From Sphingobium sp. D43FB (GTDB lineage Bacteria > Pseudomonadota > Alphaproteobacteria > Sphingomonadales > Sphingomonadaceae), in assembly GCF_002312805.1 (NCBI RefSeq), contig NZ_NMUA01000005.1, positions 124,001-188,000 on the forward strand: DNA of 64,000 nt, read 5' to 3'. Both the position numbers and the translations under genes were made by a program. This document shows positions 20,872 through 28,969 of the stretch, one piece after another. The number at the start of each line of letters is the position of its first letter. Positions within the stretch are counted from its first letter, which is position 1. The notes below the pieces were generated by a model. That model searched no databases and was not told the DNA's origin. It worked only from the letters and a program-made list of their open reading frames with translations.

Positions 20872-21450
20872 ATGCCGACGACCTTCAAATGGCGTCGCTG
20901 GCTATGGGGCGCGGGGGCGGTCGCGCTGTGCGTCGCCTTCGCGCATTTTTGCGTGCAGATCGTCCCAGCCGATGCACCGCTCCCGAATGCCAAAGCCCCT
21001 GCCGCTCAGTCGATATCGGGCGCGCTGCTGATCCCGGTCGAAGGCGTGCCCGCGCCGGCCCTGACCGACACCTTCACCCAGGCCCGCGCCTTGGGCGAAA
21101 GATCGCATGACGCCATCGACATCATGGCGGCGCGGGGAAGGGCGGTGCTGGCCGTCGCCGATGGCCGGATCGATAAAATCCATTGGAGCGAGGAGGGCGG
21201 GCGCACCCTCTATCAGCGCGCGCCCGATGGCCGCACACTCTATTATTACGCGCATTTGGATCGCTACGCGCCGGGCCTGCGCGAAGGGCAGATGGTACGG
21301 CGCGGCCAGCGGATCGCGACCGTGGGCAGCACCGGCAATGCCGACCTCGCTGCGCCACACCTCCATTTCGCCATCCACCGTGCCAGCCCGAACACGCCTT
21401 GGCACGGCGGCAACCCCATCAATCCCTATCCGCTGCTGGCCAAGCCCTGA
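20872..21450 (+). CDS. M23-family peptidase domain protein
   Basis: The 192-residue protein has one N-terminal membrane segment (residues 8-28) and a LytM/M23 domain. Zinc-site motifs are HDAIDIMAARG (HxxxD), then YYYAHLDRY and HLHFAIHR (HxH), so an active endopeptidase is possible. It lies four bases after the L,D-transpeptidase, suggesting joint remodelling of peptidoglycan. ATG 20872 is chosen; longer readings lie within the upstream gene. Confidence 0.9.
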   Translation: MPTTFKWRRWLWGAGAVALCVAFAHFCVQIVPADAPLPNAKAPAAQSISGALLIPVEGVPAPALTDTFTQARALGERSHDAIDIMAARGRAVLAVADGRIDKIHWSEEGGRTLYQRAPDGRTLYYYAHLDRYAPGLREGQMVRRGQRIATVGSTGNADLAAPHLHFAIHRASPNTPWHGGNPINPYPLLAKP

Positions 21451-21558
21451 TCCGCTCTGATCGCCCTCTTGCCCTTCGCGCCGTCCCGCTGTAAACGGCC
21501 GCCCAGCCTCCCGCGAGGCCGGCTCTTTCACTCTTGAACATATAGGCAGGCTCTTCCC

Positions 21559-22122
21559 ATGAAGATCAGCGGCGTGGACATTCGTCCCGGCAACAATATC
21601 GAATATGAGGGCGGCCTGTGGCGCGCTGTCAAGATTCAACACACCCAGCCCGGCAAGGGCGGCGCCTATATGCAGGTGGAGTTGAAGAACCTCATCGACG
21701 GCCGCAAGAACAACGTCCGCTTCCGCTCCGCCGAAAGCGTCGAGCGTATCCGGCTCGATACCAAGGATTTCCAATATCTCTATGCCGAAGGCGACATGCT
21801 CGTCTTCATGGACAATGAGACCTATGAGCAGATCAACCTGCCCAAGGAATTGTTGGGCGACGCCGCCGACTTCCTGCAGGACGGCATGGAAGTGACGCTG
21901 GAAATGTATGAGGAGCGGCCGATTTCGGTGCAGCTGCCCGACACCATCGAAGCAACGGTCGTGGAAGCCGATGCTGTGGTCAAGGGGCAGACCGCCTCGG
22001 CCAGCTACAAGCCCGCGATCCTCGACAATGGCGTCCGCGTCATGGTCCCCCCGCATATCGTCAGCGGCACCCGCATCGTCGTGGACGTGTATGCCCGCGA
22101 ATATGTAAAGCGCGCGGACTAA
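21559..22122 (+). CDS. efp: Elongation factor P
   Basis: EF-P rescues ribosomes stalled at polyproline stretches. The 187-residue, three-domain protein has the tip loop TQPGKGGAY, with K33 at the position that other bacteria modify. The C-terminal OB domain has [19 protein letters not shown]. No epmA or epmB gene is beside it. Polyproline-rich proteins elsewhere in the window (NuoC tail, NuoF start) are natural clients. Confidence 0.97.
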   Translation: MKISGVDIRPGNNIEYEGGLWRAVKIQHTQPGKGGAYMQVELKNLIDGRKNNVRFRSAESVERIRLDTKDFQYLYAEGDMLVFMDNETYEQINLPKELLGDAADFLQDGMEVTLEMYEERPISVQLPDTIEATVVEADAVVKGQTASASYKPAILDNGVRVMVPPHIVSGTRIVVDVYAREYVKRAD

Positions 22123-22135
22123 GCCGACCAGATCG

Positions 22136-22265
22136 CCCCTCCCTTTCAAGGGAGGGGTTGGGGTGGGTCGCGACCGAAGGGAGCGTCTGACCTGACCCCT
22201 GATGTTGCAGGCGATTGCCGTGCAATCGCACCCACCCCCGGCCCCTCCCTGAACAGGGAGGGGGG
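22136..22265. repeat. Inverted repeat pair between efp and inositol monophosphatase
   Basis: CCCCTCCCTTTCAAGGGAGG at 22136 and a related CCCCTCCCTGAACAGGGAGG near 22242 are each palindromes. Together with GGGTGGGT/ACCCACCC they form an outer inverted repeat around a 60-base centre. The right arm supplies the GGGGGAG used as ribosome-binding site by the next gene. Confidence 0.8.
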
Positions 22266-22274
22266 AGAATTAAA

Positions 22275-23087
22275 ATGGCATCCCATTCAGGCCTTCTCAC
22301 CGTCATGGAACGCGCTGCGCGCAAGGCGGGCGGCAAGCTGCGTCGCGACTTCGGTGAGGTCGAGCATCTTCAGGTGTCCCGCAAGGGGCCGGCCGACTTC
22401 GTGTCGAAGGCCGACGAGCAGGCGGAAAAGACGCTGGTCGAGGAATTGCAGCGCGCCCGGCCCGACTGGGGCTTCCTGCTCGAAGAAGGCGGCGTGATCG
22501 AGGGCGACCCGACCAAGCCGCGCTGGATCATCGATCCGCTCGATGGCACCACCAATTTCCTGCACGGCATCCCGCATTTCGCCATCTCGATCGCGGTCGA
22601 AGAGCCGCTTTATGGCGGCAAGCGCGAGATCACGACCGGTCTCATCTATCAGCCCTTTACCGACGAAAGCTATTGGGCGGAGAAGAATCGCGGCGCGTGG
22701 CGTCATGACCAGCGGCTCCGCGTCTCGGCGCGCCGTGACCTCGCCGATTGCGTGATCTCGACCGGCATCCCCTTCATGGGCCATGGCGACATGGGGCAGT
22801 GGGTACGCATCTTTGGCGCGGTTGCGCCGTCGATCGCGGGAATCCGCCGTTTCGGGGCCGCCTCGCTCGATCTCGCGCATGTGGCGTCGGGCCGCTATGA
22901 CGGTTTCTGGGAAAGCGGGCTGCAACCCTGGGACGTGGCTGCCGGCATGTTGCTGGTGCGCGAAGCGGGTGGCTTCGTCAGCGATTTTCGCGGTGGCGAG
23001 CAGATGATCGAGCGCCGCGAAGTGATTGCGGGCAATGACGCCATCCACAGCAAATTGCACAAGCTTGTGGCAAACGCCCTGCGCTAA
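22275..23087 (+). CDS. Inositol monophosphatase family protein (SuhB-like)
   Basis: This 270-residue Mg-dependent, lithium-sensitive phosphatase has the family motifs LLEEGG (metal ligands E), WIIDPLDGTTNFLHG, and the C-terminal QPWDVAAGMLLVREAGG. Substrates in the family include inositol-1-phosphate, NADP and PAP; E. coli SuhB also acts in rRNA antitermination. GGGGGAG, donated by the repeat upstream, precedes ATG 22275. A terminator follows. Confidence 0.93.
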   Translation: MASHSGLLTVMERAARKAGGKLRRDFGEVEHLQVSRKGPADFVSKADEQAEKTLVEELQRARPDWGFLLEEGGVIEGDPTKPRWIIDPLDGTTNFLHGIPHFAISIAVEEPLYGGKREITTGLIYQPFTDESYWAEKNRGAWRHDQRLRVSARRDLADCVISTGIPFMGHGDMGQWVRIFGAVAPSIAGIRRFGAASLDLAHVASGRYDGFWESGLQPWDVAAGMLLVREAGGFVSDFRGGEQMIERREVIAGNDAIHSKLHKLVANALR

Positions 23088-23096
23088 GGTGCAGCT

Positions 23097-23127
23097 AGGC
23101 CAAGGGCTTCAAGCACTTGGCCTTTTT
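23097..23127 (+). terminator. Intrinsic terminator before the nuo operon
   Basis: AGGCCAAG (23097-23104) pairs with CTTGGCCT (23116-23123) around an 11-base loop, followed directly by TTTTTG. It separates the inositol monophosphatase transcript from nuo. Confidence 0.85.
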
Positions 23128-23154
23128 GCGATTCATTCTCACAGCCTTGGCCCC

Positions 23155-23183
23155 TTGCTTCGCATATGCAGCAGGCCTAAAGC
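23155..23183 (+). promoter_or_regulatory. Candidate nuo promoter
   Basis: TTGCTT (23155-23160), a 17-base spacer and TAAAGC (23178-23183) lie between the terminator and nuoA. The -10 match is weak and was found by eye. Confidence 0.35.
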
Positions 23184-23215
23184 GCCCCGACAACCTTTTC
23201 GCCCAGGGGATACCA

Positions 23216-23590
23216 TTGGTCGATCTTGCCCAATATCTGCCGATCCTGCTCTTTTTGGGGATCGCTTTGCTGCTGTCCGGCACGTTCGTTTTCCTGCCGA
23301 TGCTGGTCGGTCGCCTGACCGGCGCGCATAAGCCGGACCCGGCCAAGCTCAGCGAATATGAATGCGGCTTTCCCGCTTTCGAAGAGCCGCGCAGCCAATA
23401 TGACGTGCGCTTCTATCTGGTGGCGATCCTCTTCATCATCTTCGATCTTGAAGCGGCATTCCTGTTTCCCTGGGCGGTGAGCCTCGACCAGATCGGCTGG
23501 GCCGGCTGGGCGACGATGATGATTTTCATAGCGGAACTGGTGCTCGGTCTCGTCTATGCGTGGAAGAAGGGAGCGCTCGATTGGGAGTAG
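23216..23590 (+). CDS. nuoA: NADH-quinone oxidoreductase subunit A
   Basis: NuoA is a three-helix membrane subunit of complex I at the quinone entry region. A TTG start at 23216, preceded by CAGGGGA, gives 124 residues starting (M)VDLAQYLP, the normal family size; the longer open frame upstream runs through leader DNA. Family features are KLSEYECGF and [21 protein letters not shown]. The conserved loop cysteine is in YECGF. It overlaps nuoB by ten bases. Confidence 0.93.
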   Translation: MVDLAQYLPILLFLGIALLLSGTFVFLPMLVGRLTGAHKPDPAKLSEYECGFPAFEEPRSQYDVRFYLVAILFIIFDLEAAFLFPWAVSLDQIGWAGWATMMIFIAELVLGLVYAWKKGALDWE

Positions 23591-24135
23591 AACTCTATAA
23601 CCCGGCGCCCGGCACATTGCCGCCCGTCGGGACTCAGCCCGATCAGGATTTCTTCAACTCGCTCAACAGCGAAGTGAATGACAAGGGCTTCCTTGTGACC
23701 TCGACGGAGGATCTGTTCACCTGGGCACGCACCGGTTCGCTGTGGTGGATGACCTTCGGCCTTGCCTGCTGCGCGGTCGAGATGATCCACGTCAACATGC
23801 CGCGCTATGACATGGAGCGTTTCGGTGCGGCCCCGCGCGCGTCGCCACGCCAGAGCGACGTGATGATCGTCGCGGGAACGCTGTGCAACAAGATGGCTCC
23901 CGCGTTGCGCAAAGTTTACGATCAGATGTCTGAACCGAAATATGTCATTTCCATGGGCAGCTGTGCCAATGGCGGGGGCTATTATCATTACAGCTATTCT
24001 GTAGTGCGCGGGTGCGACCGGATCGTGCCGGTCGACATCTATGTACCGGGTTGCCCGCCGACTGCCGAAGCGCTGCTCTATGGCGTGATGCAGTTGCAGC
24101 GGAAGATCCGCCGGATCGGGACGATTGAGCGTTAA
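23581..24135 (+). CDS. nuoB: NADH-quinone oxidoreductase subunit B
   Basis: NuoB holds cluster N2, the last iron-sulfur centre before quinone. The TTG start at 23581, inside the end of nuoA and with AAGGGAG upstream, gives 184 residues beginning (M)[10 protein letters not shown]. The ligands are the tandem C63-C64 in [10 protein letters not shown]128 in MGSCANGGG and C158 in VPGCPPT. Two successive genes of this operon seem to use TTG starts. Confidence 0.96.
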   Translation: MGVELYNPAPGTLPPVGTQPDQDFFNSLNSEVNDKGFLVTSTEDLFTWARTGSLWWMTFGLACCAVEMIHVNMPRYDMERFGAAPRASPRQSDVMIVAGTLCNKMAPALRKVYDQMSEPKYVISMGSCANGGGYYHYSYSVVRGCDRIVPVDIYVPGCPPTAEALLYGVMQLQRKIRRIGTIER

Positions 24136-24136
24136 T

Positions 24137-24973
24137 ATGGGCCATTCCGCACCCCGGATCGCGACCATCGATGGGATCGCGCAGGAAATCGAGGCCTTGT
24201 TGGGTTCGATGCTGATCGAAACCGTCGATCATGCCGATGAACTGACCTTCACCGTGCTGCGCGACGCGCTGCCGCAGGCGCTGACGCTATTGCGGGATCA
24301 GGCGCACTATCAGCAGCTGATGGAGATTGCGGGGGTCGATTATCCAGACCGTCCCGAACGGTTCGAGGTCGTCTATCACCTGCTGTCCGTAACCCGGAAC
24401 CATCGCGTTCGCGTGAAGGTATCCACCGACGAGGATATGCCGGTGCCGACCGTCACGCATCTCTGGCCGGTTGCCGGCTGGCTGGAGCGCGAAGTGTTCG
24501 ACATGTATGGCGTCGTGTTCGACGGCAATACCGACCTGCGCCGCATCCTGACCGATTATGGGTTCAAGGGGCATCCGCAGCGCAAGGACTTCCCGCTGAC
24601 CGGTTATGTCGAATTGCGCTATTCCGAAGAAGACAAGCGCGTCGTCTATGAGCCGGTGAAGCTGGCGCAGGATTTCCGCAGCTTCGACTTCATGTCGCCA
24701 TGGGAAGGCGCCGAATATATCCTGCCCGGCGACGAGAAGGCGCCGCAGGCCCCCGGCGCACCGACGCCCGCACCTGCTGCCCCGCCGCCGCCTGCTGCGC
24801 CCAAGGGAGATCCCGCGGCATCGACGCCCAAGACGACCGAGAAGAAGGCCGACACCGGGGCTGGCGAAGCGGCGAACAAGGCCTCGCAAGTCAAGTCGGA
24901 CGATGCGCCGACCAAGGCGGCTTCGGCCACCGATGAAGGCGAAGGCGTCGCCAAGCCGGAGGATAAGGCGTAA
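24137..24973 (+). CDS. nuoC: NADH-quinone oxidoreductase subunit C with Pro/Ala-rich tail
   Basis: NuoC is a peripheral-arm subunit of complex I, here not fused to NuoD. Residues 1-200 hold the 30-kDa subunit domain, with the signature [16 protein letters not shown] and [20 protein letters not shown]. The last 75 or so residues form a proline-, alanine- and lysine-rich low-complexity tail absent from compact NuoC proteins. The stop overlaps nuoD as TAATG. ATG 24137 is used rather than a TTG 12 bases earlier inside nuoB. Confidence 0.95.
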   Translation: MGHSAPRIATIDGIAQEIEALLGSMLIETVDHADELTFTVLRDALPQALTLLRDQAHYQQLMEIAGVDYPDRPERFEVVYHLLSVTRNHRVRVKVSTDEDMPVPTVTHLWPVAGWLEREVFDMYGVVFDGNTDLRRILTDYGFKGHPQRKDFPLTGYVELRYSEEDKRVVYEPVKLAQDFRSFDFMSPWEGAEYILPGDEKAPQAPGAPTPAPAAPPPPAAPKGDPAASTPKTTEKKADTGAGEAANKASQVKSDDAPTKAASATDEGEGVAKPEDKA

Positions 24974-26208
24974 TGGCTGATTATCTCGACGAACTGGAGC
25001 ATCGCACCGATGCGTCGGACCCGACCTACGGCGATACCGAGATCCAGAACTACACGATCAATTTCGGCCCGCAGCATCCCGCGGCGCACGGCGTGTTGCG
25101 CCTCGTCATGGAGCTGGAAGGCGAGATCGTCGAGCGCTGCGACCCCCATGTGGGCCTGCTGCATCGCGGCACCGAAAAGCTGATCGAATATAAGACCTAT
25201 CTGCAGGCTCTGCCCTATTTCGACCGGCTGGATTATTGCTCGCCGCTCGGCATGGAGCATAGTTATGTGCTGGCGATCGAGAAGCTGCTGAACCTGGAAG
25301 TGCCGCTGCGTGCGCAATATCTGCGCGTGTTCTTCGCGGAACTGACCCGCATCTGCAATCATATGCTGAACCTGGGTTCGCATGTCATGGACGTCGGCGC
25401 GATGACGCCGAACCTGTGGATGTTCGAAATCCGCGAGGATTGCCTCAACTTCTTCGAACGCGCATCGGGCGCGCGGATGCACAGCGCCTATTTCCGGCCC
25501 GGCGGCGTGCATCAGGATGTGCCGCTCAAGCTGCTGACCGACATTGCCGACTGGCTCGACACCCGCCTGCCGCGCCTGTTCGAGGATGCGATCAGCCTGG
25601 TCGCCGACAACCGCATCTTCAAGCAGCGCAATGTCGACATCGCCGTGGTCAGCAAGGAAGACGCGCTGAAATGGGGCTTTTCCGGCCCAATGATCCGCGG
25701 TTCCGGCATCCCCTGGGATATCCGCAAGTCGCAGCCCTATGACGTCTATGACCGGGTGGATTTCGATGTGCCCGTCGGCACCAATTTCGACTGCTATGAC
25801 CGGTTCATGGTCCGCGTCGAGGAAGTCCGTCAGTCCGCGCGCATCATGAAACAGTGTCTCAACGACATGCCCGAAGGCCCGATCGCCAGCTTCGACCGCA
25901 AGGTCTCGCCGCCCAAGCGGGGCGAGATGAAGCGGTCGATGGAAGCGCTGATCCATCACTTCAAACTCTATACCGAGGGCTTCCACGTTCCGGCGGGCGA
26001 AGTCTATGTCGCGACCGAAAGCCCCAAGGGCGAATTCGGTGTCTATCTGGTCGCGGACGGCAGCAACAAACCCTATCGCTGCAAGATCCGCCCGACCGCG
26101 TTCAGCCATTTGCAGGCGATGGACTTCATGATGAAGGGCCATATGCTCGCCGACACCACCGCCGTCTTGGGCGCGATGGACATCGTGTTCGGGGAGTGTG
26201 ACCGGTGA
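24973..26208 (+). CDS. nuoD: NADH-quinone oxidoreductase subunit D
   Basis: NuoD is the 49-kDa subunit, which with NuoB forms the quinone-reduction chamber and is related to the large subunit of NiFe hydrogenase. The 411-residue sequence has the N-terminal [30 protein letters not shown], the quinone-site tyrosine in [16 protein letters not shown], and the C-terminal DIVFGECDR. Full length. It ends in a four-base overlap with the small ORF that separates it from nuoE. Confidence 0.98.
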   Translation: MADYLDELEHRTDASDPTYGDTEIQNYTINFGPQHPAAHGVLRLVMELEGEIVERCDPHVGLLHRGTEKLIEYKTYLQALPYFDRLDYCSPLGMEHSYVLAIEKLLNLEVPLRAQYLRVFFAELTRICNHMLNLGSHVMDVGAMTPNLWMFEIREDCLNFFERASGARMHSAYFRPGGVHQDVPLKLLTDIADWLDTRLPRLFEDAISLVADNRIFKQRNVDIAVVSKEDALKWGFSGPMIRGSGIPWDIRKSQPYDVYDRVDFDVPVGTNFDCYDRFMVRVEEVRQSARIMKQCLNDMPEGPIASFDRKVSPPKRGEMKRSMEALIHHFKLYTEGFHVPAGEVYVATESPKGEFGVYLVADGSNKPYRCKIRPTAFSHLQAMDFMMKGHMLADTTAVLGAMDIVFGECDR

Positions 26209-26450
26209 CGGCTACTAAGCACACCGATATATTTGGCTATCGTCGTATGTGGGCGGTGCTCCCGAAATGGGTGCAGGCATACACGTTGTTTGTAGGGATG
26301 CCTGCATGGGTAATGTTTGCTTTCTTGATCTTTTCAGGTCGAGTTTTTGATAACGAGACTTTGACAATGCTCGTATTTGGCGTCTTCGGATCTGCTGCTG
26401 TGATCCAAACTTTCTTCGTTGCAAAAGCAACTTGGCGCGGTGAATTGTAA
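26205..26450 (+). CDS. Small two-helix membrane protein inserted in nuo operon
   Basis: This 81-residue protein with a GTG start overlaps the nuoD stop (GTGA), and its TAA overlaps the nuoE ATG, so it is fully embedded in the translational chain. Hydrophobic stretches at about residues 25-44 and 54-70 predict two membrane helices. Its G+C content is near 47 %, clearly below the flanking genes, and codon use is correspondingly relaxed. I recognise no family. It may be a lineage-specific complex I accessory or assembly factor, or a recent insertion. Confidence 0.65.
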   Translation: MTATKHTDIFGYRRMWAVLPKWVQAYTLFVGMPAWVMFAFLIFSGRVFDNETLTMLVFGVFGSAAVIQTFFVAKATWRGEL

Positions 26451-27118
26451 TGGCTGACGCACCCCATATCCCCGACGAAACCGAAACCCGCGCGCGCTGG
26501 GGCAATTTCGCGTGGACGGCGGAGAATGCCGAGCAGGTGAAGACCATCATCGCCCGCTATCCCGCCGGTCGCCAGCAGTCCGCCGTGATGCCACTGCTCG
26601 ACTTGGCCCAGCGACAGGTTGGCGCGGAAACGCAGACGCAAGGCTGGCTGCCCGTGCCGGTGATGGAGTTTATCGGCGATCAACTCGATATGCCCTATAT
26701 GCGCGTTTACGAAGTCGCGACCTTTTACACCATGTACAATCTGGCGCCGGTCGGCCGCTATCATGTGCAGGTGTGCGGTACGACGCCCTGCATGTTGCGT
26801 GGCTCCGACGATGTATTCGCGGCGTGCAAGAACAAGGGTCTGGTCAAGGGCGCGACCACGCCCGACGGCCTGTTCACGCTGACTGAAGTCGAGTGTCTGG
26901 GCGCCTGCGCCAATGCGCCGATGGTCCAGATCAACGACGATAATTTCGAAGACCTGACCTATGACAGCATGAGTGCGGTGCTGGAAACGCTCGCCGCTGG
27001 CGGGCAACCAAAGATTGGACCGCAGATCGAGCGCCAGACCAGTTGCCCGGAGGGTGGCCCGACGGCGCTCAAGGACATGGTATCCGAAAATCATGATTAT
27101 CGGGGGGAGTGGGCGTGA
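26450..27118 (+). CDS. nuoE: NADH-quinone oxidoreductase subunit E
   Basis: NuoE is the 24-kDa subunit carrying the [2Fe-2S] cluster N1a next to the flavin subunit. The ligands are C109 and C114 in QVCGTTPCMLRG and C149 and C153 in VECLGACANAP. It has 222 residues with a thioredoxin-like fold; the C-terminal 45 residues after the cluster domain are longer than in the E. coli protein. A repeat-bearing 120-base gap follows. Confidence 0.97.
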   Translation: MADAPHIPDETETRARWGNFAWTAENAEQVKTIIARYPAGRQQSAVMPLLDLAQRQVGAETQTQGWLPVPVMEFIGDQLDMPYMRVYEVATFYTMYNLAPVGRYHVQVCGTTPCMLRGSDDVFAACKNKGLVKGATTPDGLFTLTEVECLGACANAPMVQINDDNFEDLTYDSMSAVLETLAAGGQPKIGPQIERQTSCPEGGPTALKDMVSENHDYRGEWA

Positions 27119-27140
27119 TCCGTTTGGCTTTCCCCCAATA

Positions 27141-27216
27141 TCCGTTCGCTTCGAGCGTAGTCGAGAAGCGGCTAGCGCTGCGCGGGCGTGTCTCGACTTC
27201 GCTCGACACGAACGGA
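27141..27216. repeat. Palindromic repeat in nuoE-nuoF gap, open in frame
   Basis: TCCGTTCGCTTCGAGCGTAG at 27141 and the near-reverse-complement CTTCGCTCGACACGAACGGA ending at 27216 form an imperfect hairpin. A 42-codon frame, GTG at 27115 overlapping the nuoE stop and ending at 27243 over the next ATG, runs right through it without a stop. I treat that frame as repeat-derived, not as a real protein. Confidence 0.75.
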
Positions 27217-27239
27217 TGTGATGTATCGGGGGCCGCCGC

Positions 27240-27389
27240 ATGAGCGCTCTCGTCGCCATCATCCTGGGCCTCATCGTCTTTGTGATCGCGCTCAAGATCA
27301 TCGGCGCGGTGCTGGGGCTCGTCATCGGGCTGGGCCTCGCCGTTGTCGCATATTTCGTGGCTGAAAAACTGATCGGAAAGGGCCGCTGA
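27240..27389 (+). CDS. 49-residue single-pass membrane protein in nuo operon
   Basis: The product is very small and hydrophobic, starting [20 protein letters not shown] and ending in EKLIGKGR. One long or two short helices are possible (residues 4-44, glycine-rich around [13 protein letters not shown]). The ATG follows the repeat, and the TGA overlaps the nuoF ATG (ATGA), supporting genuine translation. Family unknown. It could be a supernumerary complex I subunit or a leader for nuoF translation. Confidence 0.55.
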   Translation: MSALVAIILGLIVFVIALKIIGAVLGLVIGLGLAVVAYFVAEKLIGKGR

Positions 27390-28741
27390 TGGCCGACGAC
27401 ACCGCAATTGCTGCGCCGCCTCCTCCGCCGCCGTTCGTCGGCCCGTTGGAGGACAGGGACCGCATCTTCACCAACGTCCATGGTTTTCAGGATTGGGCCA
27501 TCGATGCGGCGATGAAACGCGGCGATTGGGACAATACCAAGGATCTGCTGAGCCTGGGCCAGGACGCGATCATCGACATCATCAAGGCGTCGAACCTGCG
27601 CGGCCGTGGCGGCGCGGGCTTTCCGACCGGCATGAAGTGGAGCTTCATGCCCAAGGAAAGCAAGGATGGTCGTCCAAGCTTCCTGGTCATCAACGCCGAC
27701 GAATCCGAGCCGGGTAGCTGCAAGGACCGCGAAATCGTCCGCCACGATCCGCACAAGCTGATCGAAGGCGCGTTGATCGCTGGCTTCGCGATGCGCGCAC
27801 GCGCCGCCTATATCTATATCCGTGGCGAGTTCATCTACGAAGCCAAGGTGTTGTTCGCCGCGGTCGAGCAGGCCTATGCCAAGGGCTTCATCGGCAAGAA
27901 TGCCTGCGGTTCCGGCTATGATTTCGACGTCTTCGTCCATCGCGGCGCGGGCGCCTATATCTGCGGGGAGGAAACCGCGCAGATCGAAAGCCTGGAAGGC
28001 AAGAAGGGCCAGCCGCGCCTGAAACCGCCTTTCCCTGCAGGCGCGGGTCTGTATGGCTGCCCCACCACGGTCAACAATGTCGAAAGCATCGCGGTCACGC
28101 CGACGATCCTGCGGCGCGGCGCGGCCTGGTTCAACCGCTTCGGGCGCGAGGGCAATCGCGGCACCAAGCTGTTCCAGATCAGCGGCCATGTGAACAAGCC
28201 CTGCGTGGTCGAGGAATCGATGTCGATCCCGTTCCGCGAACTGATCGACCGCCATTGCGGCGGCATCCGGGGCGGGTGGGACAATCTGCTGGCGGTCATT
28301 CCCGGCGGCTCCTCGGTCCCCCTGGTCCCCGCGCGCGAGATCATGGACGCGCCGATGGATTTCGACGGGTTGAAGGCGCTCGGCTCCGGCCTCGGGACTG
28401 CCGCCGTCATCGTCATGGACAAGTCGACCGACATCGTTCGCGCCATTTCGCGGCTGTCCTATTTCTACAAGCATGAAAGCTGCGGCCAATGCACCCCCTG
28501 CCGCGAAGGCACGGGTTGGATGTGGCGCGTGATGGAACGGCTGCGCACCGGCGAAGCGGAACTGTCCGAAATCGACATGCTGCATCAGGTCACCAAGCAG
28601 GTCGAAGGCCACACCATCTGCGCGCTCGGCGACGCAGCGGCCTGGCCGATCCAGGGCCTGATCAAGCATTTCCGGCCGGAAATCGAGCGTCGGATTAACG
28701 ACAATAAGGGTAGCGCCCCGATCATGGAGGCGGCGGAGTGA
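27389..28741 (+). CDS. nuoF: NADH-quinone oxidoreductase subunit F
   Basis: NuoF is the 51-kDa subunit that binds NADH and FMN and cluster N3. Its 450 residues include the glycine-rich NADH/FMN site [16 protein letters not shown], the [13 protein letters not shown] segment, [16 protein letters not shown], and the N3 ligands C365, C368, C371 ([11 protein letters not shown]) and C411. An N-terminal run of six prolines (residues 10-15) is a potential EF-P-dependent stall site. The end overlaps the next small ORF as GTGA. Confidence 0.98.
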   Translation: MADDTAIAAPPPPPPFVGPLEDRDRIFTNVHGFQDWAIDAAMKRGDWDNTKDLLSLGQDAIIDIIKASNLRGRGGAGFPTGMKWSFMPKESKDGRPSFLVINADESEPGSCKDREIVRHDPHKLIEGALIAGFAMRARAAYIYIRGEFIYEAKVLFAAVEQAYAKGFIGKNACGSGYDFDVFVHRGAGAYICGEETAQIESLEGKKGQPRLKPPFPAGAGLYGCPTTVNNVESIAVTPTILRRGAAWFNRFGREGNRGTKLFQISGHVNKPCVVEESMSIPFRELIDRHCGGIRGGWDNLLAVIPGGSSVPLVPAREIMDAPMDFDGLKALGSGLGTAAVIVMDKSTDIVRAISRLSYFYKHESCGQCTPCREGTGWMWRVMERLRTGEAELSEIDMLHQVTKQVEGHTICALGDAAAWPIQGLIKHFRPEIERRINDNKGSAPIMEAAE

Positions 28742-28968
28742 GCGATGACCGCACAGACCTGATGCTGGAAATCCTGAAATCCATTCAGGGTGACATTTCC
28801 GCGATCAAGCGTGAACAGGCGTCGCAGGGCATTCGCCTCCATGCGATGGAGGATCACCAACGCGGTATCATGACGTCAATTTACGGTATGCAATCCGATA
28901 TTGCGGATCTGAAAATTCGGGTCGATCTGATTGAGAAGCGCCTTGGCCTTCAGGATACGGAACACTGA
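28738..28968 (+). CDS. Small predicted coiled-coil protein between nuoF and nuoG
   Basis: This 76-residue, charged, wholly helical protein has a GTG start overlapping the nuoF stop and ends two bases before nuoG. Heptad-like spacing of I/L/M ([19 protein letters not shown], then [16 protein letters not shown]) suggests a coiled coil, as in many small phage- or plasmid-type helical proteins. No membrane segment or cysteine is present. Function unknown; its position argues for co-expression with complex I. Confidence 0.6.
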   Translation: MSDDRTDLMLEILKSIQGDISAIKREQASQGIRLHAMEDHQRGIMTSIYGMQSDIADLKIRVDLIEKRLGLQDTEH

Positions 28969-28969
28969 T

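Noticed and set aside
27115..27243. 42-codon ORF between nuoE and the 49-residue gene as a real protein
   Set aside because: It is almost entirely the translation of a dispersed palindromic repeat; recorded as a repeat and as a coupling observation.
26237..28669. 810-codon minus-strand frame opposite nuoE and nuoF
   Set aside because: Antisense frame of strongly conserved nuo genes; long only because stops are rare at this base composition.
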